From Arcanobacterium haemolyticum (GTDB lineage: Bacteria > Actinomycetota > Actinomycetes > Actinomycetales > Actinomycetaceae): a stretch of 64,000 nt of DNA. The DNA is taken from assembly GCA_021532125.1 (NCBI GenBank), contig JADYUX010000003.1, positions 186,001 to 250,000 of the forward strand. Reading direction: 5' to 3'. Of this stretch, positions 56,865-64,000 are shown piece by piece; position 1 is the stretch's first letter, and the number at the start of each line of letters is the position of its first letter. The position numbers were made by a program, and so were the translations under genes. The notes beneath the pieces were generated by a model that worked only from the letters and a program-made list of their open reading frames with translations, was not told where the DNA came from and did no database searches.

Positions 56865-56904
56865 ACGGGTGGCGTGGTCAATGACCACGCCACCCGTCTT
56901 TTCT
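56865..56904. terminator. Bidirectional terminator between the proline-rich protein and tatD
   Basis: A near-perfect palindrome (56865-56880 with 56882-56897) folds into a long GC-rich stem, then CTTTTCT on the plus strand. It lies between convergent stops. Confidence 0.85.
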
Positions 56905-56935
56905 CAACCTGTACGGTATCGTCACTCCGGCTGGG

Positions 56936-57877
56936 CTACACTCCGTACACGTCTCGCGTGTTAGCGTCTAGGCGCTCACACCAGGATTCGAGGCTTACAC
57001 CGCGCAACTCCGCCTGGAACCGTGCCGTGTACGCCGATGCGTACGCTGCGTTCGGATGTCCACGCCACGGCACGGGAGTCAGGTACGGGGCATCCGTCTC
57101 CACAAGAATCAGCTCCTCCGGCATCGCGAGGAACGCCCGACGCAAAAACTCGTTCGCCGGATAGGTGATCGGGCCGGCGAAACTCGCGTACCAGCCTTCC
57201 TCGGCGCAGATACGAGCCATATCCTCGTCTCCAGAAAAACAATGGAACACAGTCCGCTCGGGCGCGCCCACCTCACGTAGCACTCGAATGCAGTCCTCGT
57301 GAGCTTCTCGATCGTGGATCTGGAGGGGAAGATCGAGCTGCTTTGCGAGGTCGATATGCATTTTGAACGATTCGATCTGGGCTGCCTTGCCGGCCTCCGC
57401 GGTGCGGAAGTAGTCGAGCCCTGTCTCTCCGATTGCGACAACTGCGTTCGATCTCGCGAGGTCGGCCACCATATTCACAGCATCTTCAAGTGAATACTCT
57501 CGGTGCCACGGGTCGAGGCCGTGAGCCAAGCCGTCTGGTGCTTCGTCGGTAATCCCGCAATGGAGCGGGGCGTCATTCGGGTGGATCGCGATTGCAGCGG
57601 AAACCTGCCCTGGGAATCGTTCGGCGAGTTCGACAGTGGGTGCGAGGGTCGGAATCTCGCAGCCGCATGTGATCGCGTGTCGAACGTTCGCAGCCGCCAT
57701 ACGCTCGACGATTCCCGCAGCATTGAGTGGCTGCGGCTTGTCTCCATCCTCGACGACGCCGTAATCCTCGGGATGCTGTTCACCGCGCACGGGCATATGC
57801 GTGTGGTTGTCGACGATTGGATGCGGCAAAGCTTCCGGGATATCCGGATAGATATGGCGTTTACGCCTATTGCTCAC
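56936..57877 (-). CDS. tatD: TatD family deoxyribonuclease/metal hydrolase
   Basis: This 313-residue TatD hydrolase has the metal ligands HxH in VDNHTHMP, the Glu in AIGETGLDYF, His in LQIHDREAH, VFHCFSGDED and the Asp in LVETDAPYLTP. TatD proteins act as 3'-5' exonucleases on DNA or RNA. It follows metG on the same strand. GTG at 57877 is chosen because AAGGAACGAG precedes it. The frame continues upstream through low-complexity sequence. Confidence 0.92.
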   Translation of the reverse strand: MSNRRKRHIYPDIPEALPHPIVDNHTHMPVRGEQHPEDYGVVEDGDKPQPLNAAGIVERMAAANVRHAITCGCEIPTLAPTVELAERFPGQVSAAIAIHPNDAPLHCGITDEAPDGLAHGLDPWHREYSLEDAVNMVADLARSNAVVAIGETGLDYFRTAEAGKAAQIESFKMHIDLAKQLDLPLQIHDREAHEDCIRVLREVGAPERTVFHCFSGDEDMARICAEEGWYASFAGPITYPANEFLRRAFLAMPEELILVETDAPYLTPVPWRGHPNAAYASAYTARFQAELRGVSLESWCERLDANTRDVYGV

Positions 57878-57921
57878 GCTCGTTCCTTCCTCTCCCCTTA
57901 TGTGCCCGCCACGTAGGATAA

Positions 57922-57958
57922 CGGCGCTTGGACGGGTAACAGCCGGCGCTTGGACGGG
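57922..57958. repeat. 15-bp direct repeat between metG and tatD
   Basis: CGGCGCTTGGACGGG occurs at 57922-57936 and again at 57944-57958, with starts 22 bp apart (two helical turns). It lies 45-80 bp upstream of the tatD start and may be a regulator site or a small duplication. Confidence 0.6.
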
Positions 57959-57997
57959 CTGGCTGTCGGCGTAACGGCCGCCAGCATTCGACATTAA

Positions 57998-58039
57998 CAG
58001 GCGCCCACCTGGTCGTAGCCACGGTGGGCGCCTGTTTTG
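57998..58039. terminator. Stem-loop between metG and tatD
   Basis: A 12-bp perfect stem (57998-58009 with 58023-58034) and a 13-base loop. It lies 22 bp past the metG stop. The T-rich tract is on the plus-strand side (58035-58041), so it would work better for plus-strand read-through, but it may also stop or attenuate metG. Confidence 0.6.
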
Positions 58040-58055
58040 TTGGCGGTTAGTGCTT

Positions 58056-59864
58056 TTAGTCGCCCAGGCCGAGGCGTTCAAGCTCCTCGGCAATCACGGA
58101 TTCGTCGAGCTTGACGAATACGGGCTTGGGCTTGGCGATCGGTGTTCCTGCTACGACGTCGCGCGGTTCCCAAGGACGCACGTTCGTGTAGTCGCCGGTG
58201 ATGATCGGGTAGGGATCGCCGCCATCGAGGTCCTCAGCCTCTTCAAGGCGTGGCATCGGGGCGATGTCGCCAGCGCCGCCAAGCACCTTGTCGATGGCAT
58301 TCGAGGAGTGCGGGAGGAATACGGACATCATGGTGTTGAGATCCGATACCGCCTGGATGAGCGTGTTCAGCACAGTGGCGAGGCGTTCACGCTGCTCAGG
58401 GGCCTTGAGGTGGAAGGGCTCCGTGCGGGCAACGTACGCGTTCGCTTCACCGACGAGACGCATAATCTCGGCGAGGGCTGCGCGCTGGTGATGGTGGGCG
58501 ATCTGGTCGCCAACTACCTCGAAGCCTCCGCGTACTGCATCGAGCAGCTCACGATCGACATCCTCAAGTTCTCCTGCGGCTGGGATCTCACCGAAGTTCT
58601 TTGCAATCATCGCTGCCGTGCGGTTGACGAGGTTGCCCCAGCCAGCCACAAGTTCGGAGTTGTTGCGGCGCACGAACTCGGACCACGTGAAGTCGGCATC
58701 CGAGGTTTCTGGGCCGGCGATGGAGATGAAGTAGCGCAGCGCGTCGGGCTGGTAGCGCGAGAGCACGTCGCGCACGTAAATCACCACGTGCTTCGAGGAG
58801 GAGAACTTCTTGCCTTCCATCGTCAGGAACTCGGAGGCGACAACTTGGGTCGGGAGATTGAGCTTTCCGAGGGCACCAGGTTCACCACTCTTGGCGCCTT
58901 CGCCGTTGTAGGCGAGGATTTCGGCTGGCCAGATTTGGGAATGGAAAACGATGTTGTCCTTGCCCATGAAGTAGTAGGACAGGGCTTCGGGATCATTCCA
59001 CCATGCGCGCCAATCGTCGGCGCTTCCAGTGCCAGCTGCTTCGCGGCGGCGCGCCCACTCGACGGATGCGCTGAGGTAACCAATGACGGCGTCGAACCAC
59101 ACATAGAGGCGCTTGTTCGGTTGGTCTTCCCAGCCAGGAACCGGGATACCCCAAGAAATGTCGCGGCTCATCGCGCGGGGGCGAACGTCCTCGAGAAGGT
59201 GCTTGGAGAAAGAGATGACGTTCGGTCGCCATTCGCCGGTCTTTTCCACCTCGTCGAGCCACACAGCCAGCGAATCAGCAAGCTGAGGAAGGTCAAGGAA
59301 GTAGTGTTCTGTTTCCTTGAAAAGCGGGGGCTGGCCAGACACCTTGGAGATCGGATTGATGAGATCCTGTGGGTCAAGCTGATTACCACAGTTATCGCAC
59401 TGATCACCACGCGCACCGTCGGTACCGCAGATCGGGCAGGTTCCTTCGATGTAGCGATCAGGCAAGGTGTTGCCAGAGACAGGGTCGATAGCAACAGAGG
59501 TTTCCTGCACGATCATGTAGCCGTTATCGCGGCAGGTTTCGAACATCTGCTGCACCACTTTTTCGTGATTAATTGTGGTGGTGCGAGTGAAAAGATCGTA
59601 GGAGAGGCCGAGGGAAACAAGATCCTCAGCGATGATTCGGTTGTTCTTATCGGCTAGTGCTTTGGGGGTGACCCCTGCTTCGTCGGCAGCGACGAGGATC
59701 GGGGTGCCGTGTTCGTCGGTTCCGGACACCATAAGCACGTCTTCTCCACGCATTCGCATGTAACGCGAAAAGACGTCGGAGGGGACGCCGAATCCGGCGA
59801 CGTGCCCAATGTGGCGCGGGCCGTTGGCGTAGGGCCATGCTACTGCGGAGAGAATATGCGACAT
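58056..59864 (-). CDS. metG: Methionyl-tRNA synthetase
   Basis: This 602-residue class I synthetase has the HIGH motif (residues 18-21), the zinc knuckle [18 protein letters not shown] (near 140-160), the KMSKS equivalent [11 protein letters not shown] (near 350), and the anticodon-binding helical domain. The C-terminal tRNA-binding domain of longer MetRS is absent. It charges initiator and elongator tRNA-Met. It is preceded by two hairpins that separate it from the surface-protein gene. Confidence 0.95.
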   Translation of the reverse strand: MSHILSAVAWPYANGPRHIGHVAGFGVPSDVFSRYMRMRGEDVLMVSGTDEHGTPILVAADEAGVTPKALADKNNRIIAEDLVSLGLSYDLFTRTTTINHEKVVQQMFETCRDNGYMIVQETSVAIDPVSGNTLPDRYIEGTCPICGTDGARGDQCDNCGNQLDPQDLINPISKVSGQPPLFKETEHYFLDLPQLADSLAVWLDEVEKTGEWRPNVISFSKHLLEDVRPRAMSRDISWGIPVPGWEDQPNKRLYVWFDAVIGYLSASVEWARRREAAGTGSADDWRAWWNDPEALSYYFMGKDNIVFHSQIWPAEILAYNGEGAKSGEPGALGKLNLPTQVVASEFLTMEGKKFSSSKHVVIYVRDVLSRYQPDALRYFISIAGPETSDADFTWSEFVRRNNSELVAGWGNLVNRTAAMIAKNFGEIPAAGELEDVDRELLDAVRGGFEVVGDQIAHHHQRAALAEIMRLVGEANAYVARTEPFHLKAPEQRERLATVLNTLIQAVSDLNTMMSVFLPHSSNAIDKVLGGAGDIAPMPRLEEAEDLDGGDPYPIITGDYTNVRPWEPRDVVAGTPIAKPKPVFVKLDESVIAEELERLGLGD

Positions 59865-59974
59865 GTATCTAATTCTAGGCGCTGAAAGTGACGCGACCTA
59901 TTCGGTTAGTCCACGAATGACATGGCGTTGGCAATACCGACGACGATGATGACGACGAAACCTGGCATTCATTG

Positions 59975-59995
59975 GTACGACGAGCCTCGTCGTAC
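59975..59995. promoter_or_regulatory. 21-bp perfect palindrome upstream of metG
   Basis: GTACGACGAG-C-CTCGTCGTAC is a perfect inverted repeat (10-bp arms, one-base centre), too tight for an RNA hairpin of full length. It lies 111 bp upstream of the metG start and looks like a protein-binding site. The regulator is unknown. Confidence 0.5.
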
Positions 59996-59998
59996 GCG

Positions 59999-60030
59999 AG
60001 GGAGGGGAGCGTTCATACGCTCCCCTCCCT
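59999..60030 (-). terminator. Terminator after the giant surface-protein gene
   Basis: A perfect 14-bp stem (59999-60012 with 60017-60030) and a 4-base loop lie 42 bp after the surface-protein stop. No T tract on the minus strand. Confidence 0.75.
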
Positions 60031-60072
60031 TGTTGAGTCGACTATTCAGTTTGATCGGGCTGTTTAGTCTTC

Positions 60073-63000
60073 TTACTGGCGGTCAGTGTCCTTCTTACGG
60101 CGGGTTGCCACCAGGATGGCGGTTGCAATCACAAGCAGAAGCACAACACTCGCACCATAGACCACCATCTGCGTACTACCCGTGGCAGGCAACTTGCCTT
60201 CTGGATAGTTCTTCACCGTGATCGTCTTACCCGATAGCGAGATCCCGGCAGCGTCCAGATTCGATAGCGCCGGAGCCGAAATCTCGTCGTTCGCGCTCAC
60301 CGTGAAGGTCCACGTGTAGGGCAGGCGTGCGTACCCGTCTGGTGCGACACGCTCACCCAACGTGTACTCGCCGGGCTTGAGCTCAACCGTCCACTCGTGA
60401 CCACCTTGAACGGCAAGTCCTTCGGCGGGAAGGTCACCACCGGTCACGACGAGCGTAGCTCCATCGAGAGCGGCGTCGTTGTTAAAACCATCAACCTTGC
60501 TGAGCTTGACACTCACGGTCGCCGGCGTTGTCACCGTCAGACTGTCACTGGCATCCACGGCCTTACCTGAACGCAAACCTGCCGCGTACACACTAACCGT
60601 GTCGGAATGTGTAGCGCCAACACCGAGAGGAGGAAGCTGCGCCGTACACGTCGCTGACGTTCCAACAAGAAGCGCATCGTGTTCGATGCCCTTGAGCTGT
60701 TTCTTCTCCCACGTACAGGTGATGTCACCAACGGATGCATTACCGCTCGTCGTCGTATCAACGAGAGTCGGATCGATGAGATCATCCTGGCCCGTGTTCG
60801 TCACTGTGAACACAATATTCGTCGTATCCTTCGGACCGACCTCGACTCTCGTCTCATCCGCCTTACCTTCAACACGCTTCGTGATCGAAATGCTCGGCTC
60901 GGGCAATGGCTCCGCTTCAGCGGTGGCTGTGAATGTGTCGTCGTCCGTCACCGAGGAACCCGTGCGCACGCCTGTTCCCGTGATCGTCACGGTGTCCTTA
61001 TGGGACTGCGGTGTTGCCATCGTCAGCGTACCCGTCACGGTTGCACGTGCACCCGGCGCTAGTGAGAGCCCTGGGAGCGTGTACGGGAATTGTGCTGATG
61101 TAAACGTTGTTCCGTTGTACCGGAAGGTGGCGATTGCGTCACCTGACACGGTGTCGTCCGAGAACGTCACCTGTGAAAGAGGTTCGTCACCCGTATTCGT
61201 CACTGTGACCGTCACCGGAACTTCCGCCGACGTCACCTGCGTCGGGGCCTGGTCGGCTGGGTTCGTCACCGGGCCACGCGTCACGTCGTTGGATGCCTTG
61301 CCGCTCTCATCAATGTATGCCTTCTGCACCGAAATGGCAGGAACAAACGTATCAATAGCTGTATTGACGTTCTCCGTAACAGCACCCGAAGCAACCGCGA
61401 ATGCGGCAGTCTGTACCAGCGAACCTGATGCGCGGGGTGCCACCGTGTCCACTGCAAAAGCATTCCCCGGGCGATCGGAGATCGCGTAGGCCTCATCAGT
61501 GAGCTTCTTGCCATCGACGACCGACTGATCAGTCACTTCGAAAGACACCGAGTAGTTACTACCCGGCTGTACATTCGCAAACGAGTATGTACCGTCCGTT
61601 GCTGTGATCGTTGAGGCGACGAGAGTATCTCCCTGCATGAGGTATGCGGCGACGCCTGAAACCGGTTGATCCGAACCTGCGCGCACGGCATCAGCCTTGT
61701 CGGCATCGAGCCACACGCGGCCCGTCACCGAACCTGGATCGGGCGCAGAAGGGTTGCCTGGAATTCCCGAGTACACCTGATCGCACTGGTCGCCAGGAGT
61801 GTCGTATGCACCCCAGCTAGCACCGGCCGAACATGTCTCATTACCCAGGAGCTTGGCCGCCACCGACGGGTTCTTATCGTCCGCCTTAGGAAGAGCCGGC
61901 GCTTTCACTCCCGACTTCGGATTGGAATTCGTCGAAACAAACACCTGGTTCGTGACAACCTGGTTGACCTTCGACTGAGCAACCTTCGCCGTCACCATCA
62001 CCTGAACCGTCTGACCGGCTGGAATATCCGGGAGATCATACGTACGCGTGGACACATCGTATGTAGGTGTGGTTGCAGCTTTGTTTATGGACGACGACGA
62101 AGGAGCGATCACCTGGCCACTGACTGCCTGACTCTTCATCACCTTGATCTGCACAGGGACATTACTCGACGAATACGCACTTGTTAGCTTATTTCCAGAT
62201 CCGCCGCTGCCCCAACCCCAGAGCTGACCAGCAGTATCGACACCCATGCTCATTGCGCTGCCGGTACTAATACTCGTCATTCGAGGCGCACCAGCCACCG
62301 GTGCAGGAGTGTGACGATCGGTCGTCGTACCATCGCCAATTTGACCGCTTTCGTTACGCCCCCATGCCCAAAGCTGGCCATCGGAAGCTATGGCAAGAAC
62401 GTGGTAGTAGGAAATGGAGACATCCCGGAAGGTCGTGCCTTTCGCCACTTGCACTGGTGTCAGTTGAGTGACGGTTGTGCCGTCACCGATTTGACCGTAC
62501 GCATTACTTCCCCATGCCCAAAGGCCACCGTCGACATCAATCGCAAGTGTCGTCATCGGAGTCGAAGCCGTGGTTACCACTGACTTAAACTTCGTCCCCT
62601 CAGCCACTTTGACTGGCTCCGCCGGTGCGACCTTCGTACCGTCGCCAAGTTGTCCATCGCCGTTTCGTCCCCACGCCCACATTTGACCATTCGTATCAAT
62701 AGCGAACCCTGTCAAATTGGTGCTAGCTGTGACCGTGGAAAACTTCGTCCCCGGCTTAATCTGGACCCCCTGTCGCCCGTTCCAATTCCACAGTCCTCCG
62801 TCTGTATCAATCGCGTAAACGCTCCCAAGCGATGCCGAAACAGACACGAGCTTGTGTCCCTGCATAATCTTCACCGGAATTGGCTGACGATCAGTCGTAG
62901 CAAGAACCTCGTTGGCGTCGTTACGACCCCACGCCCACAATTGACCGCTTTCGTCAATCCCGAACGATGAGAACCACGACGTATCGAAGGAAGTGAAGGG

Positions 63001-63999
63001 GGTTCCATCCTTGGCGATGACGGGTGTGGGTTGGTTAAAGTCAGTCCTACTGTTTCCGACCTGTCCAGCATAATTCCAACCCCAGCCCCAAATCGCGTCG
63101 TCAGTATCTCGGGCAAGGACATGAACTGCCGCCGTGGATGCGTCCTTAAATTTGACGTACTGCGCGGGCATGCCGTAGCTCATCGTCACATCCGTCGCAT
63201 CGCCCGCGATGACATCGGTGAGCTTCACTCCGGTCTGTGCCGTGTTGCCATCATTCTTGACCTCGATAGGCCACGCGAGGGTGCATTTTCCGTCCACACA
63301 CGAAGCCGTGGCCGGCTGCTTCTGTGTATCCACGTGAGGATCGGCAGCAAAGTAACCAAAGTTCACGTTCTCAAATACCTGGTCAATTCCGAGATTGACG
63401 GTATCCGAGATATCCGACGAAGCATCCATCTTCTTGTATCGGTACGAGTATGTCTGCTTCACCGTGTTCTTTTTGTCCGGATAGAACGCGGAATCCACGG
63501 ACACCGGAACACCGGAAAGAACGCGCACCTTGTAATCGCCTGAGACAAAATTCCGGTCGAAGGAATATGAACCATCTGAAGCGGTCGTCGCCTCAGCAAG
63601 CTTTGTCTCTCCCTTGAAAAGACCAAGCTTCACGCCGGCAATTCCAGCACTCGCCTCTGCACCGCCCGACGCCTCGATACGATCTGTTCCAGAACCGGAG
63701 GCATCCCAATACACGTACCCCGACACGGTTGAAGCAACGACCGAGTTCTCGGCTGGCCATGGCGCTGGTGACGTTGTGCCAGCAACCGCCGCACCACTAA
63801 TCCAGGTGAGGTATGTGTCGCCAATCTTGTTACCACTCGGGACCAACGAGTAGGTCACTACCGAAGCGCCCTGCTGTCCGCCTTGAGGTTGAACCACCTT
63901 GATCTGCGTTGCCTTCTCAGAGAATGTCGGCGTCCACGCTCCATTGACAAGATACTGCAGTGTGGTTCCGGGCACCGAGTTCGCCTCGTCAATCTTCAC
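60073..63999 (-). CDS. Giant LPATG-anchored surface protein with RCC1 repeats (N terminus beyond the window)
   Basis: The visible C-terminal 1308 residues belong to an adhesin-like wall protein. In order: an SdrD-B-like carboxypeptidase-regulatory fold (about 96-210), a short beta domain, six or seven RCC1-type propeller repeats (about 295-610, recurring IDTDGGLWAWGxN and GQIGDGT), a second SdrD-B-like domain (about 758-870), two DUF11-like beta domains (about 900-1150), a SpaA-like pilin domain (about 1160-1260), and the sorting signal LPATG (1270-1274) with helix and RRKKDTDRQ tail. It is probably involved in attachment. No start is seen, so the true length is larger. Confidence 0.85.
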   Translation of the reverse strand: MKIDEANSVPGTTLQYLVNGAWTPTFSEKATQIKVVQPQGGQQGASVVTYSLVPSGNKIGDTYLTWISGAAVAGTTSPAPWPAENSVVASTVSGYVYWDASGSGTDRIEASGGAEASAGIAGVKLGLFKGETKLAEATTASDGSYSFDRNFVSGDYKVRVLSGVPVSVDSAFYPDKKNTVKQTYSYRYKKMDASSDISDTVNLGIDQVFENVNFGYFAADPHVDTQKQPATASCVDGKCTLAWPIEVKNDGNTAQTGVKLTDVIAGDATDVTMSYGMPAQYVKFKDASTAAVHVLARDTDDAIWGWGWNYAGQVGNSRTDFNQPTPVIAKDGTPFTSFDTSWFSSFGIDESGQLWAWGRNDANEVLATTDRQPIPVKIMQGHKLVSVSASLGSVYAIDTDGGLWNWNGRQGVQIKPGTKFSTVTASTNLTGFAIDTNGQMWAWGRNGDGQLGDGTKVAPAEPVKVAEGTKFKSVVTTASTPMTTLAIDVDGGLWAWGSNAYGQIGDGTTVTQLTPVQVAKGTTFRDVSISYYHVLAIASDGQLWAWGRNESGQIGDGTTTDRHTPAPVAGAPRMTSISTGSAMSMGVDTAGQLWGWGSGGSGNKLTSAYSSSNVPVQIKVMKSQAVSGQVIAPSSSSINKAATTPTYDVSTRTYDLPDIPAGQTVQVMVTAKVAQSKVNQVVTNQVFVSTNSNPKSGVKAPALPKADDKNPSVAAKLLGNETCSAGASWGAYDTPGDQCDQVYSGIPGNPSAPDPGSVTGRVWLDADKADAVRAGSDQPVSGVAAYLMQGDTLVASTITATDGTYSFANVQPGSNYSVSFEVTDQSVVDGKKLTDEAYAISDRPGNAFAVDTVAPRASGSLVQTAAFAVASGAVTENVNTAIDTFVPAISVQKAYIDESGKASNDVTRGPVTNPADQAPTQVTSAEVPVTVTVTNTGDEPLSQVTFSDDTVSGDAIATFRYNGTTFTSAQFPYTLPGLSLAPGARATVTGTLTMATPQSHKDTVTITGTGVRTGSSVTDDDTFTATAEAEPLPEPSISITKRVEGKADETRVEVGPKDTTNIVFTVTNTGQDDLIDPTLVDTTTSGNASVGDITCTWEKKQLKGIEHDALLVGTSATCTAQLPPLGVGATHSDTVSVYAAGLRSGKAVDASDSLTVTTPATVSVKLSKVDGFNNDAALDGATLVVTGGDLPAEGLAVQGGHEWTVELKPGEYTLGERVAPDGYARLPYTWTFTVSANDEISAPALSNLDAAGISLSGKTITVKNYPEGKLPATGSTQMVVYGASVVLLLVIATAILVATRRKKDTDRQ

Positions 64000-64000
64000 G

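Noticed and set aside
58050-59657. A 535-residue open frame opposite metG
   Set aside because: Antisense shadow of the methionyl-tRNA synthetase gene, which has all expected motifs.
59865-60030. T-box or SAM riboswitch upstream of metG
   Set aside because: Neither the T-box sequence nor a SAM-I core is seen; the hairpins are simple palindromes.
60479-61489. A 336-residue open frame on the plus strand opposite the surface protein
   Set aside because: Val/Ser/Thr-rich mirror of the Thr/Val-rich DUF11-like domains; no independent support.

Overview
The window looks like chromosome of a Gram-positive, moderately high-GC actinobacterium, most likely in or near the Actinomycetaceae (Arcanobacterium/Trueperella/Actinomyces type). 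The evidence is frequent GTG and TTG starts, sortase-anchored surface proteins, pstSCAB behind an actinobacterial-style PHO box, a DtxR/IdeR-type iron box, and two gene orders typical of Actinobacteria: metG-tatD-rpf-like-rsmA-ispE and tRNA-Gln-glmU-prs-rplY-pth-mfd-lipoprotein-eno-ftsB/divIC-DUF501-ppx. The genus is inferred, not proven. No insertion sequence, prophage, CRISPR array or rRNA operon was seen.

Layout: 1-4.4 kb holds the end of an unknown gene, a cyclase-family hydrolase, and a four-carbon sugar-acid locus (FadR-type regulator, OtnK-like kinase, LtnD-like dehydrogenase) on the minus strand. At 4.5-6.7 kb are an LAYTG-anchored surface protein behind a perfect 27-bp iron-box palindrome and a YccF protein. 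The pst phosphate operon lies at 6.9-11.3 kb. From 11.3 to 14.3 kb there is a poorly characterised cluster: a probable frameshifted small gene, a Nudix hydrolase and two membrane proteins, one with an internally duplicated unknown domain. DUF488, rmuC and a DNA alkylation repair gene follow, then divergent ispH and xseA-xseB-PfkB-like, uppS, a hemolysin III protein, greA, msrA, a short UvrA paralogue, an FKBP, a Bax-inhibitor-1 family protein, an ABC exporter pair, a tRNA with anticodon UAA, and nhaA (14.5-32.2 kb).

From 32.2 to 44.7 kb a long minus-strand block carries housekeeping genes for polyphosphate metabolism (ppx), division (ftsB/divIC), glycolysis (eno), transcription-repair coupling (mfd), translation (pth, rplY, tRNA-Gln), PRPP (prs) and UDP-GlcNAc (glmU). 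GlmU lacks its acetyltransferase half. At 44.8-50.5 kb are a TetR regulator, an ABC-2 exporter pair, a MarR regulator and an ABC-F ATPase. At 50.6-59.9 kb the ispE-rsmA-rpf-like-tatD-metG block is interrupted by an E. coli-type ferrochelatase and a proline-rich membrane protein. The right edge cuts a giant LPATG-anchored surface protein with RCC1 repeats.

Strong stem-loops separate most convergent genes. I did not find one large undescribed system. The most interesting signals are the truncated GlmU, the PfkB-like kinase lacking its catalytic Asp, the short-variable-loop UAA tRNA, a terminator inside the greA leader, the proteobacterial-type HemH inside the rsmA-ispE block, and several well-placed palindromes.
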